Shown here: positions 15,655-23,990 of the stretch, piece after piece | Numbering within the stretch: position 1 is the stretch's first letter | How the letters are laid out: each line of letters begins with the position of its first letter | Assembly (NCBI GenBank): GCA_016933965.1 | Contig: JAFGTS010000001.1 | Span: forward strand, 1 to 59,155 | DNA length: 59,155 nucleotides | Reading direction: 5' to 3' | DNA from: Deltaproteobacteria bacterium | GTDB taxonomy: Bacteria; Desulfobacterota; Syntrophia; Syntrophales; UBA2210 | The notes under the pieces: generated by a model | What the model was told of the DNA's origin: nothing | The model's database searches: none | Seen by the model: the letters and a program-made list of their open reading frames with translations, nothing else | Made by a program: the position numbers and the translations under genes

Positions 15655-17487
15655 ATGGAACAGAGAATTCTTATGGGAAACGAGGCTATCGGCAGGGGGA
15701 TCATCGAGTCGGGATGCACGCTCGTTTCTTCCTATCCGGGGACCCCGGCGTCGGAGATCCTTGAGTCGGTCGCCGCCTTTGCCGCTGAAGATGCCGTTCC
15801 CCTGCATGTTGAGTGGTCGGTCAATGAAAAGGTCGCTTATGAAGTGGCCCTGGGAAACAGCTACACGGGAAAACGCTCGGCCGTGGCCATGAAGCAGGTG
15901 GGTCTCAACGTGGCCTCCGATCCTTTCATGCGCTCGGCCTACCTGGGGGTCAAGGGAGGTCTCGTGGTCGTGGTCGCCGATGACCCGGGCCCGCACAGTT
16001 CCCAGACGGAACAGGACAGCAGGTTCTTTGCCTGCTTCGCCCGCGTGCCCGTTTTCGATCCTTCGAATCCCACAGAAGCTAAGGATATGGTGGGGAAGGC
16101 CCTGGAGCTTTCCGAAGAATACGAAATACCCGTCATGTTGCGTCCCACGACGCGGGTCTGTCATGCGAGGCAGAACGTGGCGGTCCATGCTCCAAAGAGG
16201 CCCGATCGAAAGGCGCATTTTGAAAAGGACCCCGGGCGGTGGGTGGCGACGCCGCAGTTTCTGACGGGCCTTCACCGGGGCCTGAACGACAAGATCGACG
16301 CGATCGCCGGCCGGCGGGACTTTTTCCCCTCCCTCACCGGCGGCGACGGTTCACGGCCCCGCTCCTGCATCATATCCTCCGGTGTGGCCTATGCCAATGT
16401 GTACGAGCTCCTCAACGACCTGGGCATACTGGGAACGATCGACCTCTACAAGGTTGACGTACCATACCCGCTGAACAGGCATTTCATCGAGGAGATTAAT
16501 ACCCGGTATGAAGAGATCCTGGTGATCGAGGAGACCTACCCGACCATTGAAATGCAGTTGCAGAACGGCGCGGTCCGCGGCCGGCTTTCAAAGACCGTTC
16601 CCGACCAGGGTGAATTGATGCCCGAGGTCATTGAGAAGGTGTTGCGTTCGTTCCTGAACTTACCGGAGGAGAGGGGAGAGGAGAAACCGGCGGTCCGGGG
16701 CGTCAGGCCGACGCTTTGCCCGGGATGCCCGCACCGTGCCGCGTTTTACGCGATCCGGAAAACCTTTCCGAAGGGCATATTCCCCAGCGATATCGGCTGC
16801 TATACCTTGGGAATGAATTTCGGCGCCGTCGACACCTGCCACTGCATGGGGGCTTGCATCAGCCAGGGAGCGGGACTGTACCATGCATATGCGGCGGACG
16901 GGGATGAATATCCCACCATCGTGGTGACCATCGGCGATTCCACCTTCTTTCACGCGGGAATGCCGGCACTGGTGAACGCCGTGTTCACCGGCGCCCGGTT
17001 CATTCTTGTCATCCTCGATAATTCGACGACGGCCATGACGGGGAACCAGCCGACGCCGCAGGTGGGGGTCCTGGCGGACGGCCGCCGAGGGAATCCCGTT
17101 TATATTCCCGACCTCGTGACGGCGAGCGGCGTGCGGTTCCTTCGGGAATGCGATCCCTATGACGTCGAGAAATTCACCGAGCATCTGCGGGAAGCCGATG
17201 AATACTGCCGCGGTGCTCAGGGAAGCGTGGCAGTGATCATCTCCCGGCATCCCTGCATTATGGACCGTGAGGCCTTGAAAAGCCAGCGTCGGTTCCGGGT
17301 TGCCGTTACGGAAGAGTGCACGGGCTGTAAGGTCTGTATAACGCGGTTTGAATGTCCCGCCATCGTTTTTGACGAAGAAGCGGAGCGCGCTCATATCGAT
17401 CAGAACATCTGTATCGGATGCGGTGTCTGCGAGGTTGCCTGCCCTGTGGGTGCCATATCGGTGGAAGAAATGGGGGAAGATCGGTGA
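15655..17487 (+). CDS. iorA: Indolepyruvate:ferredoxin oxidoreductase, alpha subunit
   Basis: A 610-residue TPP- and iron-sulfur-containing subunit. With IorB it interconverts aryl-pyruvates (indole-, phenyl-, hydroxyphenylpyruvate) plus CoA and oxidised ferredoxin with aryl-acetyl-CoA, CO2 and reduced ferredoxin. The N-terminal pyrimidine-binding domain starts ILMGNEAIGRG. The central TPP domain shows TLCPGCPHRAAF (about 360), SDIGCYTLG and the GDS/N cofactor motif GDSTFFHAG with LDNSTTAMTG. The C-terminal ferredoxin part has CTGCKVC with a later C, and CIGCGVCEVACPVG. The ATG at 15655 is preferred over one 6 bases earlier because GGGGA lies 8 bases upstream. Controlled by the preceding Trp attenuator. 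Confidence 0.92.
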   Translation: MEQRILMGNEAIGRGIIESGCTLVSSYPGTPASEILESVAAFAAEDAVPLHVEWSVNEKVAYEVALGNSYTGKRSAVAMKQVGLNVASDPFMRSAYLGVKGGLVVVVADDPGPHSSQTEQDSRFFACFARVPVFDPSNPTEAKDMVGKALELSEEYEIPVMLRPTTRVCHARQNVAVHAPKRPDRKAHFEKDPGRWVATPQFLTGLHRGLNDKIDAIAGRRDFFPSLTGGDGSRPRSCIISSGVAYANVYELLNDLGILGTIDLYKVDVPYPLNRHFIEEINTRYEEILVIEETYPTIEMQLQNGAVRGRLSKTVPDQGELMPEVIEKVLRSFLNLPEERGEEKPAVRGVRPTLCPGCPHRAAFYAIRKTFPKGIFPSDIGCYTLGMNFGAVDTCHCMGACISQGAGLYHAYAADGDEYPTIVVTIGDSTFFHAGMPALVNAVFTGARFILVILDNSTTAMTGNQPTPQVGVLADGRRGNPVYIPDLVTASGVRFLRECDPYDVEKFTEHLREADEYCRGAQGSVAVIISRHPCIMDREALKSQRRFRVAVTEECTGCKVCITRFECPAIVFDEEAERAHIDQNICIGCGVCEVACPVGAISVEEMGEDR

Positions 17488-17984
17488 AACAGCAGATCAT
17501 CATCAGCGGAAAAGGCGGCCAGGGGGTTCTCTTTTTGACGAGGTTGCTCGCGGAAGCGGGGATGGTGGCGGGACTTCCGGTCCTGACGTCGGAGACCCAC
17601 GGCATGGCGATGCGGGGTGGCACGGTTATTTCCCACGTCAAGGTCGGTTCCTTCATGAGCCCGCTGATCCGAAAGGGCGGTGCCGACGCGGGACTGTTCC
17701 TTTCCCATTCGAATATCGCGATCCATGGAGATTATGTGGGACCGGGTGGCCGGTGCGTGGTCAATACCGACCGCGCGGGCGACTTTCTCGGGGTCGATGC
17801 GACGGAATATGCCCGGGAACTCGGCTCGTTGCTCATGACGAACCTGGTCCTGCTGGGGTATGCGATCACAAAGGGCGTCCTCTTCTGCGATGCTTCCCTG
17901 ATGAGGACGGTTATTGAACAAACTTCTCCCCCCCGCAAGCGGGAGCTCAATCTGCGGGGATTTGAGAGGGGATTACATCTGTAA
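17484..17984 (+). CDS. iorB: Indolepyruvate:ferredoxin oxidoreductase, beta subunit
   Basis: A 166-residue gamma-type 2-oxoacid:ferredoxin oxidoreductase domain, the partner of IorA. Recognisable parts are IIISGKGGQGVLFLTRLLAE at the start, TSETHGMAMRGGTVISHVKV, and TNLVLLGYAITKG near the end. It starts at a GTG that overlaps the iorA stop as GTGA, indicating translational coupling; GGGGGAAG is the ribosome site. Length is slightly under the usual ~190 residues but no conserved block seems missing. It is followed 11 bases later by dctP. Confidence 0.92.
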   Translation: MKQQIIISGKGGQGVLFLTRLLAEAGMVAGLPVLTSETHGMAMRGGTVISHVKVGSFMSPLIRKGGADAGLFLSHSNIAIHGDYVGPGGRCVVNTDRAGDFLGVDATEYARELGSLLMTNLVLLGYAITKGVLFCDASLMRTVIEQTSPPRKRELNLRGFERGLHL

Positions 17985-17995
17985 GGAGGGTATCC

Positions 17996-19024
17996 ATGAA
18001 ACAAGGAGGGTTGTTAATCAAGGTTGCCGGAATCGTGGGGGTGATCATCCTGGGGCTGGCGTTCATCGCACCGCCGGCCGTTGCGGGACCCGTCACCCTT
18101 TCCTACGCCAATTTCCCCCCGGCGTCCACCTTTCCCTGTGTCCAGATGGAACGGTGGAAGGAAGAGGTGGAAAAGCGGACGGGTGGGGCCGTGGCGATCA
18201 ACACCTTTCCGGGAGGCACGCTCCTGGGAGCGAAGAACATGCTGGACGGCGTCATCGGCGGCCAGGCCGATATCGGCTGTTTCGCCATGTCCTATCATCC
18301 GGGCCGCTTTCCCATCATCGAGGCGATCGACCTGCCTCTGGGATGGCCGAACGCAACCGTGGCGAGCCTGTCGCTGATGGACCTGTATGAAAAATACCGG
18401 CCCGAATCTTTCGCGAAGGTCAAGGTACTGACCCTGTTCACCTGCCCCCCGGCCAACATCATGTCCATCGAGCCGGTCCGGACCCTTGACGATCTGAAGG
18501 GGATGGAGATCAGGGCCGCCGGAACGGGAGTGAAGGTTCTCGAGCTTCTCGGGGCGAGCCCCATTGGCATGCCGCAGTCGGATGTTCCCGATGCGCTCCA
18601 CAAGAAGGTCATCGAAGGAATGGCCTCCTCCCTGGAAGTGATGAAGGATTTCAACTATGCCGAATACTGCCGCTATATCACCATGACCAATCTCCAGGTG
18701 GTGACCTTCGCGGTGGTCATGAATCTCGATCGCTGGGACTCATTGCCGGCAGATGTGCAGAAGGTTCTCGACGACCTGGCCCGTGAACAGGCGCAGTGGA
18801 CCGGACAATATGTGGACGGGCACGTCAACGAGGCCGTCGCGTGGTCGAAGAAGACCTACAATGTCGAGATGATCGAACTTTCCACCGATGACAGGGCGCG
18901 CATGAAGAAAATGCTTGAGCCGCTGACCGAGGGGTATGTGGGACGAGTGGGAGACCAGGTTCCCGCCAGAACGATCATTGATGACGTGCTTGAGTTCAAG
19001 GAAAAATATTCAAAACTGTATTAG
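17996..19024 (+). CDS. TRAP transporter periplasmic binding protein (DctP family)
   Basis: A 342-residue exported binding protein. A signal peptide ends near PPAVAG (about 30), and the mature domain starts VTLSYANFPPASTFP. The key family element is the Arg in LKGMEIRAAGTG (about residue 172), which binds the substrate carboxylate, followed by LLGASPIGMP. The C-terminal helices end DDVLEFKEKYSKLY. A strong AAGGAGG precedes the ATG. It follows iorB by 11 bases and belongs to the attenuated operon, so its ligand is likely an aryl acid connected to IorAB, such as indoleacetate or indolepyruvate. This is inference from context, as TRAP ligands cannot be read directly from sequence. Confidence 0.9.
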   Translation: MKQGGLLIKVAGIVGVIILGLAFIAPPAVAGPVTLSYANFPPASTFPCVQMERWKEEVEKRTGGAVAINTFPGGTLLGAKNMLDGVIGGQADIGCFAMSYHPGRFPIIEAIDLPLGWPNATVASLSLMDLYEKYRPESFAKVKVLTLFTCPPANIMSIEPVRTLDDLKGMEIRAAGTGVKVLELLGASPIGMPQSDVPDALHKKVIEGMASSLEVMKDFNYAEYCRYITMTNLQVVTFAVVMNLDRWDSLPADVQKVLDDLAREQAQWTGQYVDGHVNEAVAWSKKTYNVEMIELSTDDRARMKKMLEPLTEGYVGRVGDQVPARTIIDDVLEFKEKYSKLY

Positions 19025-19045
19025 ACGGTTGTGCAAAGGGAGATT

Positions 19046-19549
19046 ATGGAACGGCTCATCGCATTACTTGACCGGGTCAGCACGTTGATAAACCGGGTCC
19101 TGACCGCCATCGCCGGCACGGTTCTCGTGCTCATGGTGGTTCTCGGCTCGGCAAATGTCGCGCTTCGCGGATTCGGCCTCCCCATCCAGGGGACCTTTGA
19201 AATGATGGGGTTTTTCGGCGCCATAACGGCGGCCTTCGCGCTCGGAAGGACCCAGATCAAGCGGGAGCATATCGCTGTTGATGTGGTGATACAATTCTTC
19301 CCGTCCCCGGTCCGGCGTTTTCTCAGCGGTGTCAGTTACGTGATCGGCGCCGTGTTCTTCGCCCTGGCGGCGTGGCAGACGGCCCTGTGGGGAACGAATC
19401 TCTGGCGGGTCAATGAATTGTCCGAAACGCTTCGGATCATCTATTTCCCCTTCGTGTACTGTGTATCACTGGGCTGCCTGGTGCTGTCTTTGGTCCTTTT
19501 TATCGACATGCTCAAGGTTCTGAACGGAACCGGGGAGGTTCACTCATGA
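19046..19549 (+). CDS. TRAP transporter small membrane subunit (DctQ)
   Basis: A 167-residue membrane protein with four predicted helices: about 15-37, 50-68, 90-110 and 130-155. The family fingerprint is visible in ANVALRGFGLPIQGTFEMMG and FALGRTQIKREHIAVDVV. It forms the membrane complex with DctM and DctP and uses an ion gradient. The ATG at 19046 is chosen over a GTG at 19031 because AGGGAG lies just before it, although the spacing is short. The gene ends in an ATGA overlap with dctM. Confidence 0.88.
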   Translation: MERLIALLDRVSTLINRVLTAIAGTVLVLMVVLGSANVALRGFGLPIQGTFEMMGFFGAITAAFALGRTQIKREHIAVDVVIQFFPSPVRRFLSGVSYVIGAVFFALAAWQTALWGTNLWRVNELSETLRIIYFPFVYCVSLGCLVLSLVLFIDMLKVLNGTGEVHS

Positions 19550-20850
19550 CGCTTACCGCCATCGGTCTTGTGGGTGTTGCCGTTCTCCTGTTCCTGCTTC
19601 TCTTTCTCGGTATGCCCGTGGGGTTTACCATGGCCGTCGTCGGTTTCGGCGGTATCTGTTACGTGATCTCCTTCAAGGCAGCTCTGGGAATGGTGGGGAC
19701 CGAGCTGTGGAGCACCTTTTCCTCCTACGGTCTGACCATGGTGCCCCTCTTCGTGTTCATGGGACAGATCTGTTTTTACTCGGGGCTTAACCGGCGGTTG
19801 TTCAAGGCGACCCACACGGTCACCGGCCATGTCCGGGGCGGTCTGGCAATGGCCACCGTCTTCGCCTGCGCGGGGTTCGCCGCTATCTGCGGATCCAACA
19901 CGGCCACGGCGGCGACGATGACCACCGTGTCACTTCCCGAGATGAAAAAATACCATTATGACCCCGCGCTTTCCGTGGGGTCCATAGCATGCGGGTCAAC
20001 GCTGGGAGTCGTCATTCCACCCAGCGTGGTCCTTATTCTGGTTGGACTCTACACGGGACAGTCCATCAGCAAGCTTTTTTACGGCGGCATCCTGGCGGGG
20101 ATCGTCCTTGCCATCCTCTTTATGATCACCATTGCCATCCTCTGCTGGATAAACCCGGAATGGAGCCCCCTGGGAAAACGGACGTCGCTGAAGGAAAAGA
20201 TCCGTTCCATGCCCGGCTTTTTTGAGGCCGTGACCCTTTTCGCTCTTGTCATGGGCGGGCTCTATGCCGGTGTTTTCACCCCCACCGAGGCCGGCGCCGT
20301 CGGGACCTTTCTCGCCCTTGCCATGAGCCTTGTCAGAAGGACCCTGACCTGGCAGGGGTTCACCGCCGCCGTCACCGACACGCTGCAGGTGTCCTGCATG
20401 GTCTTCGTGATCATCGCCGGCGCCGTCATGTTCAGCCGTTTTCTCGCCCTGACGCGCATTCCCTTTGAAATGGCGGACTGGGTCGCGGCGCTGCCCTTTG
20501 CGCCGGTGACGATACTGAGCGTCATATTCATCATATATATCATCGGCGGGGCCCTCATGGACGCCCTCGCCCTCCTGCTGATAACGATACCCATCTTTTT
20601 CCCCGTTGCCCTGAAACTGGGGTATGACCCGCTCTGGTTCGGTGTGATGATCACGATCATTACGACCCTGGGCGCCGTTACCCCTCCCGTGGGGGCCACG
20701 ACGTACGTGGTGGCCGGAATGGCGAAAGACGTGGGACTCGGCGGGGTCTTCCGGGGGGTCCTTTATTTTCTGCCGGCCTATATCCTCTGTATCATCCTGC
20801 TCATGGCCGTTCCCCAGATCATCACCTTCCTTCCCGGCCTGATCCGGTAG
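19546..20850 (+). CDS. TRAP transporter large membrane subunit (DctM)
   Basis: A 434-residue permease of the DctM family, with about a dozen hydrophobic segments. Recognisable motifs are LLFLGMPVGFTMAVVG near the N-terminus, CGSNTATAATMTTVSLPEM, STLGVVIPPSVVLILVG, FTPTEAGAVGTFLALAMS, and GAVTPPVGATTYVVAGMAK near the end. It carries the ion-coupled substrate pathway. Its start overlaps the dctQ stop. Together with dctP and dctQ it makes a complete three-gene TRAP system located directly behind iorAB. Confidence 0.93.
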   Translation: MTLTAIGLVGVAVLLFLLLFLGMPVGFTMAVVGFGGICYVISFKAALGMVGTELWSTFSSYGLTMVPLFVFMGQICFYSGLNRRLFKATHTVTGHVRGGLAMATVFACAGFAAICGSNTATAATMTTVSLPEMKKYHYDPALSVGSIACGSTLGVVIPPSVVLILVGLYTGQSISKLFYGGILAGIVLAILFMITIAILCWINPEWSPLGKRTSLKEKIRSMPGFFEAVTLFALVMGGLYAGVFTPTEAGAVGTFLALAMSLVRRTLTWQGFTAAVTDTLQVSCMVFVIIAGAVMFSRFLALTRIPFEMADWVAALPFAPVTILSVIFIIYIIGGALMDALALLLITIPIFFPVALKLGYDPLWFGVMITIITTLGAVTPPVGATTYVVAGMAKDVGLGGVFRGVLYFLPAYILCIILLMAVPQIITFLPGLIR

Positions 20851-20953
20851 TTCAGGCATGCGAAGGCGGGCGGACCGCTCCATGAAACCGGCGCCCCGGC
20901 GCTGCCGTGAAATTACCTTGACAGACGAACGGCGAAGGTCGAATAATGCCGGC

Positions 20954-21784
20954 ATGGCCGTAATTCCTCATATTGACGGGCTACAACGCCGGTCGCCGTT
21001 ACTGCGATTCGCCCTCGGCGCGGTCCTGATGGTCTGCCTCTCGGTCCTGTGTCCCGGAACGGAACTGTGCAGCGCCGGGGATGATATGGTGCTTCTGGGG
21101 TTCGCCGTTGGATCGGCGGAGGAAGGGTCTGCCCTTCCACATGGCTGGGAACACCTTGAATATCTGGGAAAGGCGCGGAACCGCGTTTTTACGGAACGGG
21201 ACGGAGCTAAAGGGGTTGTCCGCATGGAAAGCCTCGGCAGCGTGTCCTCCCTGATAACATTTCCCGATGTCCCTCTTCAGGACTATCCCTGTCTGGTATG
21301 GCGGTGGAAGGTGAACAGGGCCGTCGGCATGGCGATGGAAGACCGGAAGGACAGGAACGATGCCGCCGCCCGGGTCAGGATCATCTTCGGCGGAAAAGGT
21401 GAAGTGTCCGCCGCGGGCAGGGATGGTGTGGTGAAACTGCTTGAGACCATGGGTGTGCAGATCCCGCCGATGGAACCACCGGGATTCAAGGTAGATTACA
21501 TCTGGGGGAACAGGGCACAGGCAGGAGACTTCCTCGCGTACCCCGGTTCCTCTTATCACAAGGTCTTCGTTCTGAGGAGCGGGAATCGCCAAGCCGGGTG
21601 CTGGCGATGGGAAAAGCGCGACATCGTCGAAGATTTCCGGCGATCTTTCGGAACGGAACCCCCCGGTATCACAGCGGTCCTCATCCTCAGCGACACGGAC
21701 CATACCAATGAGGGAGTGACCGCCTGGTTCGGCAGCATCGTCCTCATGTCGGAACAGTCCCGGGGCGGCGGCGAGAAGCAATGA
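20954..21784 (+). CDS. DUF3047 exported protein
   Basis: A ~276-residue protein. A hydrophobic export signal (SPLLRFALGAVLMVCLSVLC) is followed by the DUF3047 domain: WEHLEYLGKARNRVFTERDG, LVWRWKVNRAVGMA, ARVRIIFGGKGE, VDYIWGNR and ILSDTDHTNEGVTAWFGSI near the end. Family function is unknown; members are periplasmic. The start is uncertain: the frame is open to 20858, but the ATG at 20954 gives the best signal peptide, with only a weak ribosome site. It follows dctM with no terminator between and overlaps rsmB as ATGA, so it may be part of the same long transcript. Confidence 0.72.
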   Translation: MAVIPHIDGLQRRSPLLRFALGAVLMVCLSVLCPGTELCSAGDDMVLLGFAVGSAEEGSALPHGWEHLEYLGKARNRVFTERDGAKGVVRMESLGSVSSLITFPDVPLQDYPCLVWRWKVNRAVGMAMEDRKDRNDAAARVRIIFGGKGEVSAAGRDGVVKLLETMGVQIPPMEPPGFKVDYIWGNRAQAGDFLAYPGSSYHKVFVLRSGNRQAGCWRWEKRDIVEDFRRSFGTEPPGITAVLILSDTDHTNEGVTAWFGSIVLMSEQSRGGGEKQ

Positions 21785-23124
21785 AAGCAAGTCCACGCTC
21801 CATGGCGGTCCTCATCCTGAATCGCGTCGAAGAAGAGAGATCCTACGCAGGTCCATTGCTCGATGCCGGGCGGTCCGCCACCGGCATGGACGATATAAAG
21901 GACAGGCGGCTGCTCACTCAGATCGTATACGGGGTTCTCCGGCACCGGGGGCGTCTCGACTGGGTGCTCGCCGCGTTCTACCGGGGCGACTTCTCGTCAA
22001 TGGAGGTGGGGCTGAAAAATATTCTTCGTGTCGGCCTCTACCAGATACTTCTCCTTGACAGGATACCCTCATACGCGGCCGTGAACGAGGCGGTGAAAGC
22101 GGCTCGAAAAATGTTCCCGGGGCGTGACAGGCTGGTAAACGGAATCCTGCGGGGAGCGCTCAGAGGGATGGGTAATATCGCCTATCCGGATCCCCTCGAA
22201 GAGCCCGCCGGATACCTGTCGGTCTTTCATTCACATCCCCAGTGGCTCGTGTCCCGGTGGATAGATGAACTGGGGGTGGAGGAGACACGCCGGCTCTGTG
22301 AATCCAATAATGAAGAGCCTCCGCTGACGCTGCGGGTGAACCGCTTGAAAGCTGACCGCGGGGAGATCCTGTCACTGCTGCGTCGGGAGCAATGCGGGGC
22401 GGTGCCCGCAAGCGTCGCTCCCCAGGGCGTTATTCTTGAACGAACTGACGGCGCGATCACCGACATGGGACTTTTCCGTGACGGGTATATCCAGCCGCAG
22501 GACGAAGCATCCCAGCTCATCGCTCATCTCGTCGAGCCGAAGCCGGGTGAGATGGTGCTGGACCTCTGTTCGGGAAACGGTGTCAAGACGACACATCTTG
22601 CTGAATTGATGAACAATCGGGGGACCATTGTCGCCGTTGATGTCAACGGTGACAAGATCGGGCATCTGAAACGCCTTGCCGCCCGGCTCGGTGTCGATAT
22701 CATCCGGACCCTGGTGCAAGATGCCACACAGGACCTGGGCGCGTCCTTTCACAAGGCCTTTGACCGCATACTGGTTGATGTCCCCTGTTCAGGGCTCGGG
22801 ACATTACGGAGGAATCCGGAGATCAAGTGGCGTATCAGCCCGGAGGATCTGAAGGAACTGGTTCCTCTCCAAAAAAAACTATTGAATCAGGCAGCCGCTT
22901 ATCTTAAAAAGGGGGGCAGTATCGTTTACAGCACCTGCACGATAGACAGAGAAGAGAACGAAGATATGGTGAGGGATTTCCTGGACGATCACCCCGGTTT
23001 CCGCCACAGTCATCCCCCCGTTGCTTTGAGCAATGTGGCGCCTCCCGGTACGTTCTTCAGGTCTTTCCCTCACCACCATGGTATGGACGGTTTTTTCGGG
23101 GCCGTCCTTCAAAGAGGGGAGTGA
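21781..23124 (+). CDS. rsmB: 16S rRNA (cytosine-967 C5)-methyltransferase
   Basis: A 447-residue RsmB/Sun enzyme. A NusB-like RNA-binding domain occupies about 1-140 (VLILNRVEEE, then RLLTQIVYGVLRHRGRLDWV). The SAM-dependent methyltransferase domain has DLCSGNGVKTTHLAELM (about 262), the Asp-containing VDVNGDK, and the two catalytic cysteines in VDVPCSGLGTLRRNPEIKW and YSTCTIDREENEDMV. It modifies the small ribosomal subunit. It overlaps the DUF3047 gene upstream and the HD gene downstream, so translational coupling is likely. Confidence 0.95.
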   Translation: MKASPRSMAVLILNRVEEERSYAGPLLDAGRSATGMDDIKDRRLLTQIVYGVLRHRGRLDWVLAAFYRGDFSSMEVGLKNILRVGLYQILLLDRIPSYAAVNEAVKAARKMFPGRDRLVNGILRGALRGMGNIAYPDPLEEPAGYLSVFHSHPQWLVSRWIDELGVEETRRLCESNNEEPPLTLRVNRLKADRGEILSLLRREQCGAVPASVAPQGVILERTDGAITDMGLFRDGYIQPQDEASQLIAHLVEPKPGEMVLDLCSGNGVKTTHLAELMNNRGTIVAVDVNGDKIGHLKRLAARLGVDIIRTLVQDATQDLGASFHKAFDRILVDVPCSGLGTLRRNPEIKWRISPEDLKELVPLQKKLLNQAAAYLKKGGSIVYSTCTIDREENEDMVRDFLDDHPGFRHSHPPVALSNVAPPGTFFRSFPHHHGMDGFFGAVLQRGE

Positions 23125-23129
23125 TCGTG

Positions 23130-23711
23130 ATGGAGAACGTCGGACCGACGCGCGCAGACGCCCTGGAACTGCTTCACCGCTATAATGAGAGTGACAGCCT
23201 CAGAAAGCACGCCTATGCCGTGGAATCGGTCATGCGCCATATCGCCAGGAAGCGCGGTGAGGACGAGGACAAATGGGGGGTCATCGGACTGATCCATGAT
23301 CTTGACTACGAACGATACCCGGACCAGCACTGCACGATGACGAAAAAGATCCTGGAAGAGGAAGGGTGGCCCGCCGAGTATATCAGGGCCGCCGTTTCCC
23401 ACGGCTGGGGGATCTGCTCCGACGTCAAACCGGAAAGTGTTCTTGAAAAAACACTGTACGCCATCGACGAACTGACGGGGCTGGTGGCGGCCAGCGCTCT
23501 TGTCAGGCCGTCAAAGAGCGTTCTGGACCTGACGGTCAAATCGGTCAGGAAAAAATGGAAGTCCCCGGCCTTTGCCGCCGGTGTCGATCGCTCCATCATT
23601 GAGAAGGGCGCCGGGATGCTGGATCTCGATGTGGCTGAGCTTATCGAGGATACCATCATGGGAATGCGCGATGTCGCGGCGGATATCGGACTCGAGGGTG
23701 AACCGTCCTGA
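23130..23711 (+). CDS. HD-domain hydrolase (HDIG type)
   Basis: A 193-residue HD-superfamily metal-dependent phosphohydrolase. The metal motif is visible: LRKHAYAVESVMRHIA with the first His, GLIHDLDYERYPD with the HD pair, and AAVSHGWGICSD with a later His. TLYAIDELTGLVAASALVRP supplies the final Asp region. Such small stand-alone HDIG proteins often act on nucleotides, but no substrate is evident. The ATG at 23130 is favoured by GGGGAG 8 bases upstream; a GTG at 23121 overlaps the rsmB stop. Confidence 0.83.
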   Translation: MENVGPTRADALELLHRYNESDSLRKHAYAVESVMRHIARKRGEDEDKWGVIGLIHDLDYERYPDQHCTMTKKILEEEGWPAEYIRAAVSHGWGICSDVKPESVLEKTLYAIDELTGLVAASALVRPSKSVLDLTVKSVRKKWKSPAFAAGVDRSIIEKGAGMLDLDVAELIEDTIMGMRDVAADIGLEGEPS

Positions 23712-23803
23712 CATGTTCAAACGGCCTGTTCCCCCGGGCCCCCACCCCTGAAAAGCCTGTGGAACAACCCATAGAGGCACCTCGTAAAAAGGTGCAAAAT
23801 TGA

Positions 23804-23832
23804 TTGACAACCCCCCCCAAAAACGGTATCCA
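23804..23832 (+). promoter_or_regulatory. Sigma-70 type promoter upstream of MBL hydrolase gene
   Basis: TTGACA at 23804-23809 and TATCCA at 23827-23832 are 17 bases apart, the spacer beginning with eight C. The next gene starts at 23991, leaving about 150 bases of leader. Confidence 0.5.
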
Positions 23833-23846
23833 TCACATTTTTACGT

Positions 23847-23925
23847 CCGGGATCGCGAATCGGTTTCCTTGCGAAGCGGGGAAGCTCCGCTATGTTCGTC
23901 TTATACCGCTCGAAGCGGATCCCGG
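23847..23925 (+). promoter_or_regulatory. Structured leader element (multi-hairpin) before the MBL gene
   Basis: CCGGGATCGC (23847-23856) pairs with GCGGATCCCGG (23915-23925, one bulged G), enclosing two smaller hairpins: AGCGG/CCGCT around GGAAGCT, and CCGCT/AGCGG around CGA at about 23906-23918. A further pair, AACGGCC/GGCCGTT, lies at about 23939-23969. The arrangement resembles a structured RNA, but I do not recognise a known riboswitch. Confidence 0.35.
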
Positions 23926-23990
23926 TGTCGTCGATGTGAACGGCCTGCCATATGTCCTGACCGGCCGTTGATGTGAGAGGGATAAAAGGG

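Noticed and set aside
14105-17984. Simple catabolic annotation of paaK-iorAB (phenylacetate or amino-acid degradation)
   Set aside because: Not fully rejected, but the Trp-type attenuators predict expression when Trp is scarce, which argues against degradation as the main role.
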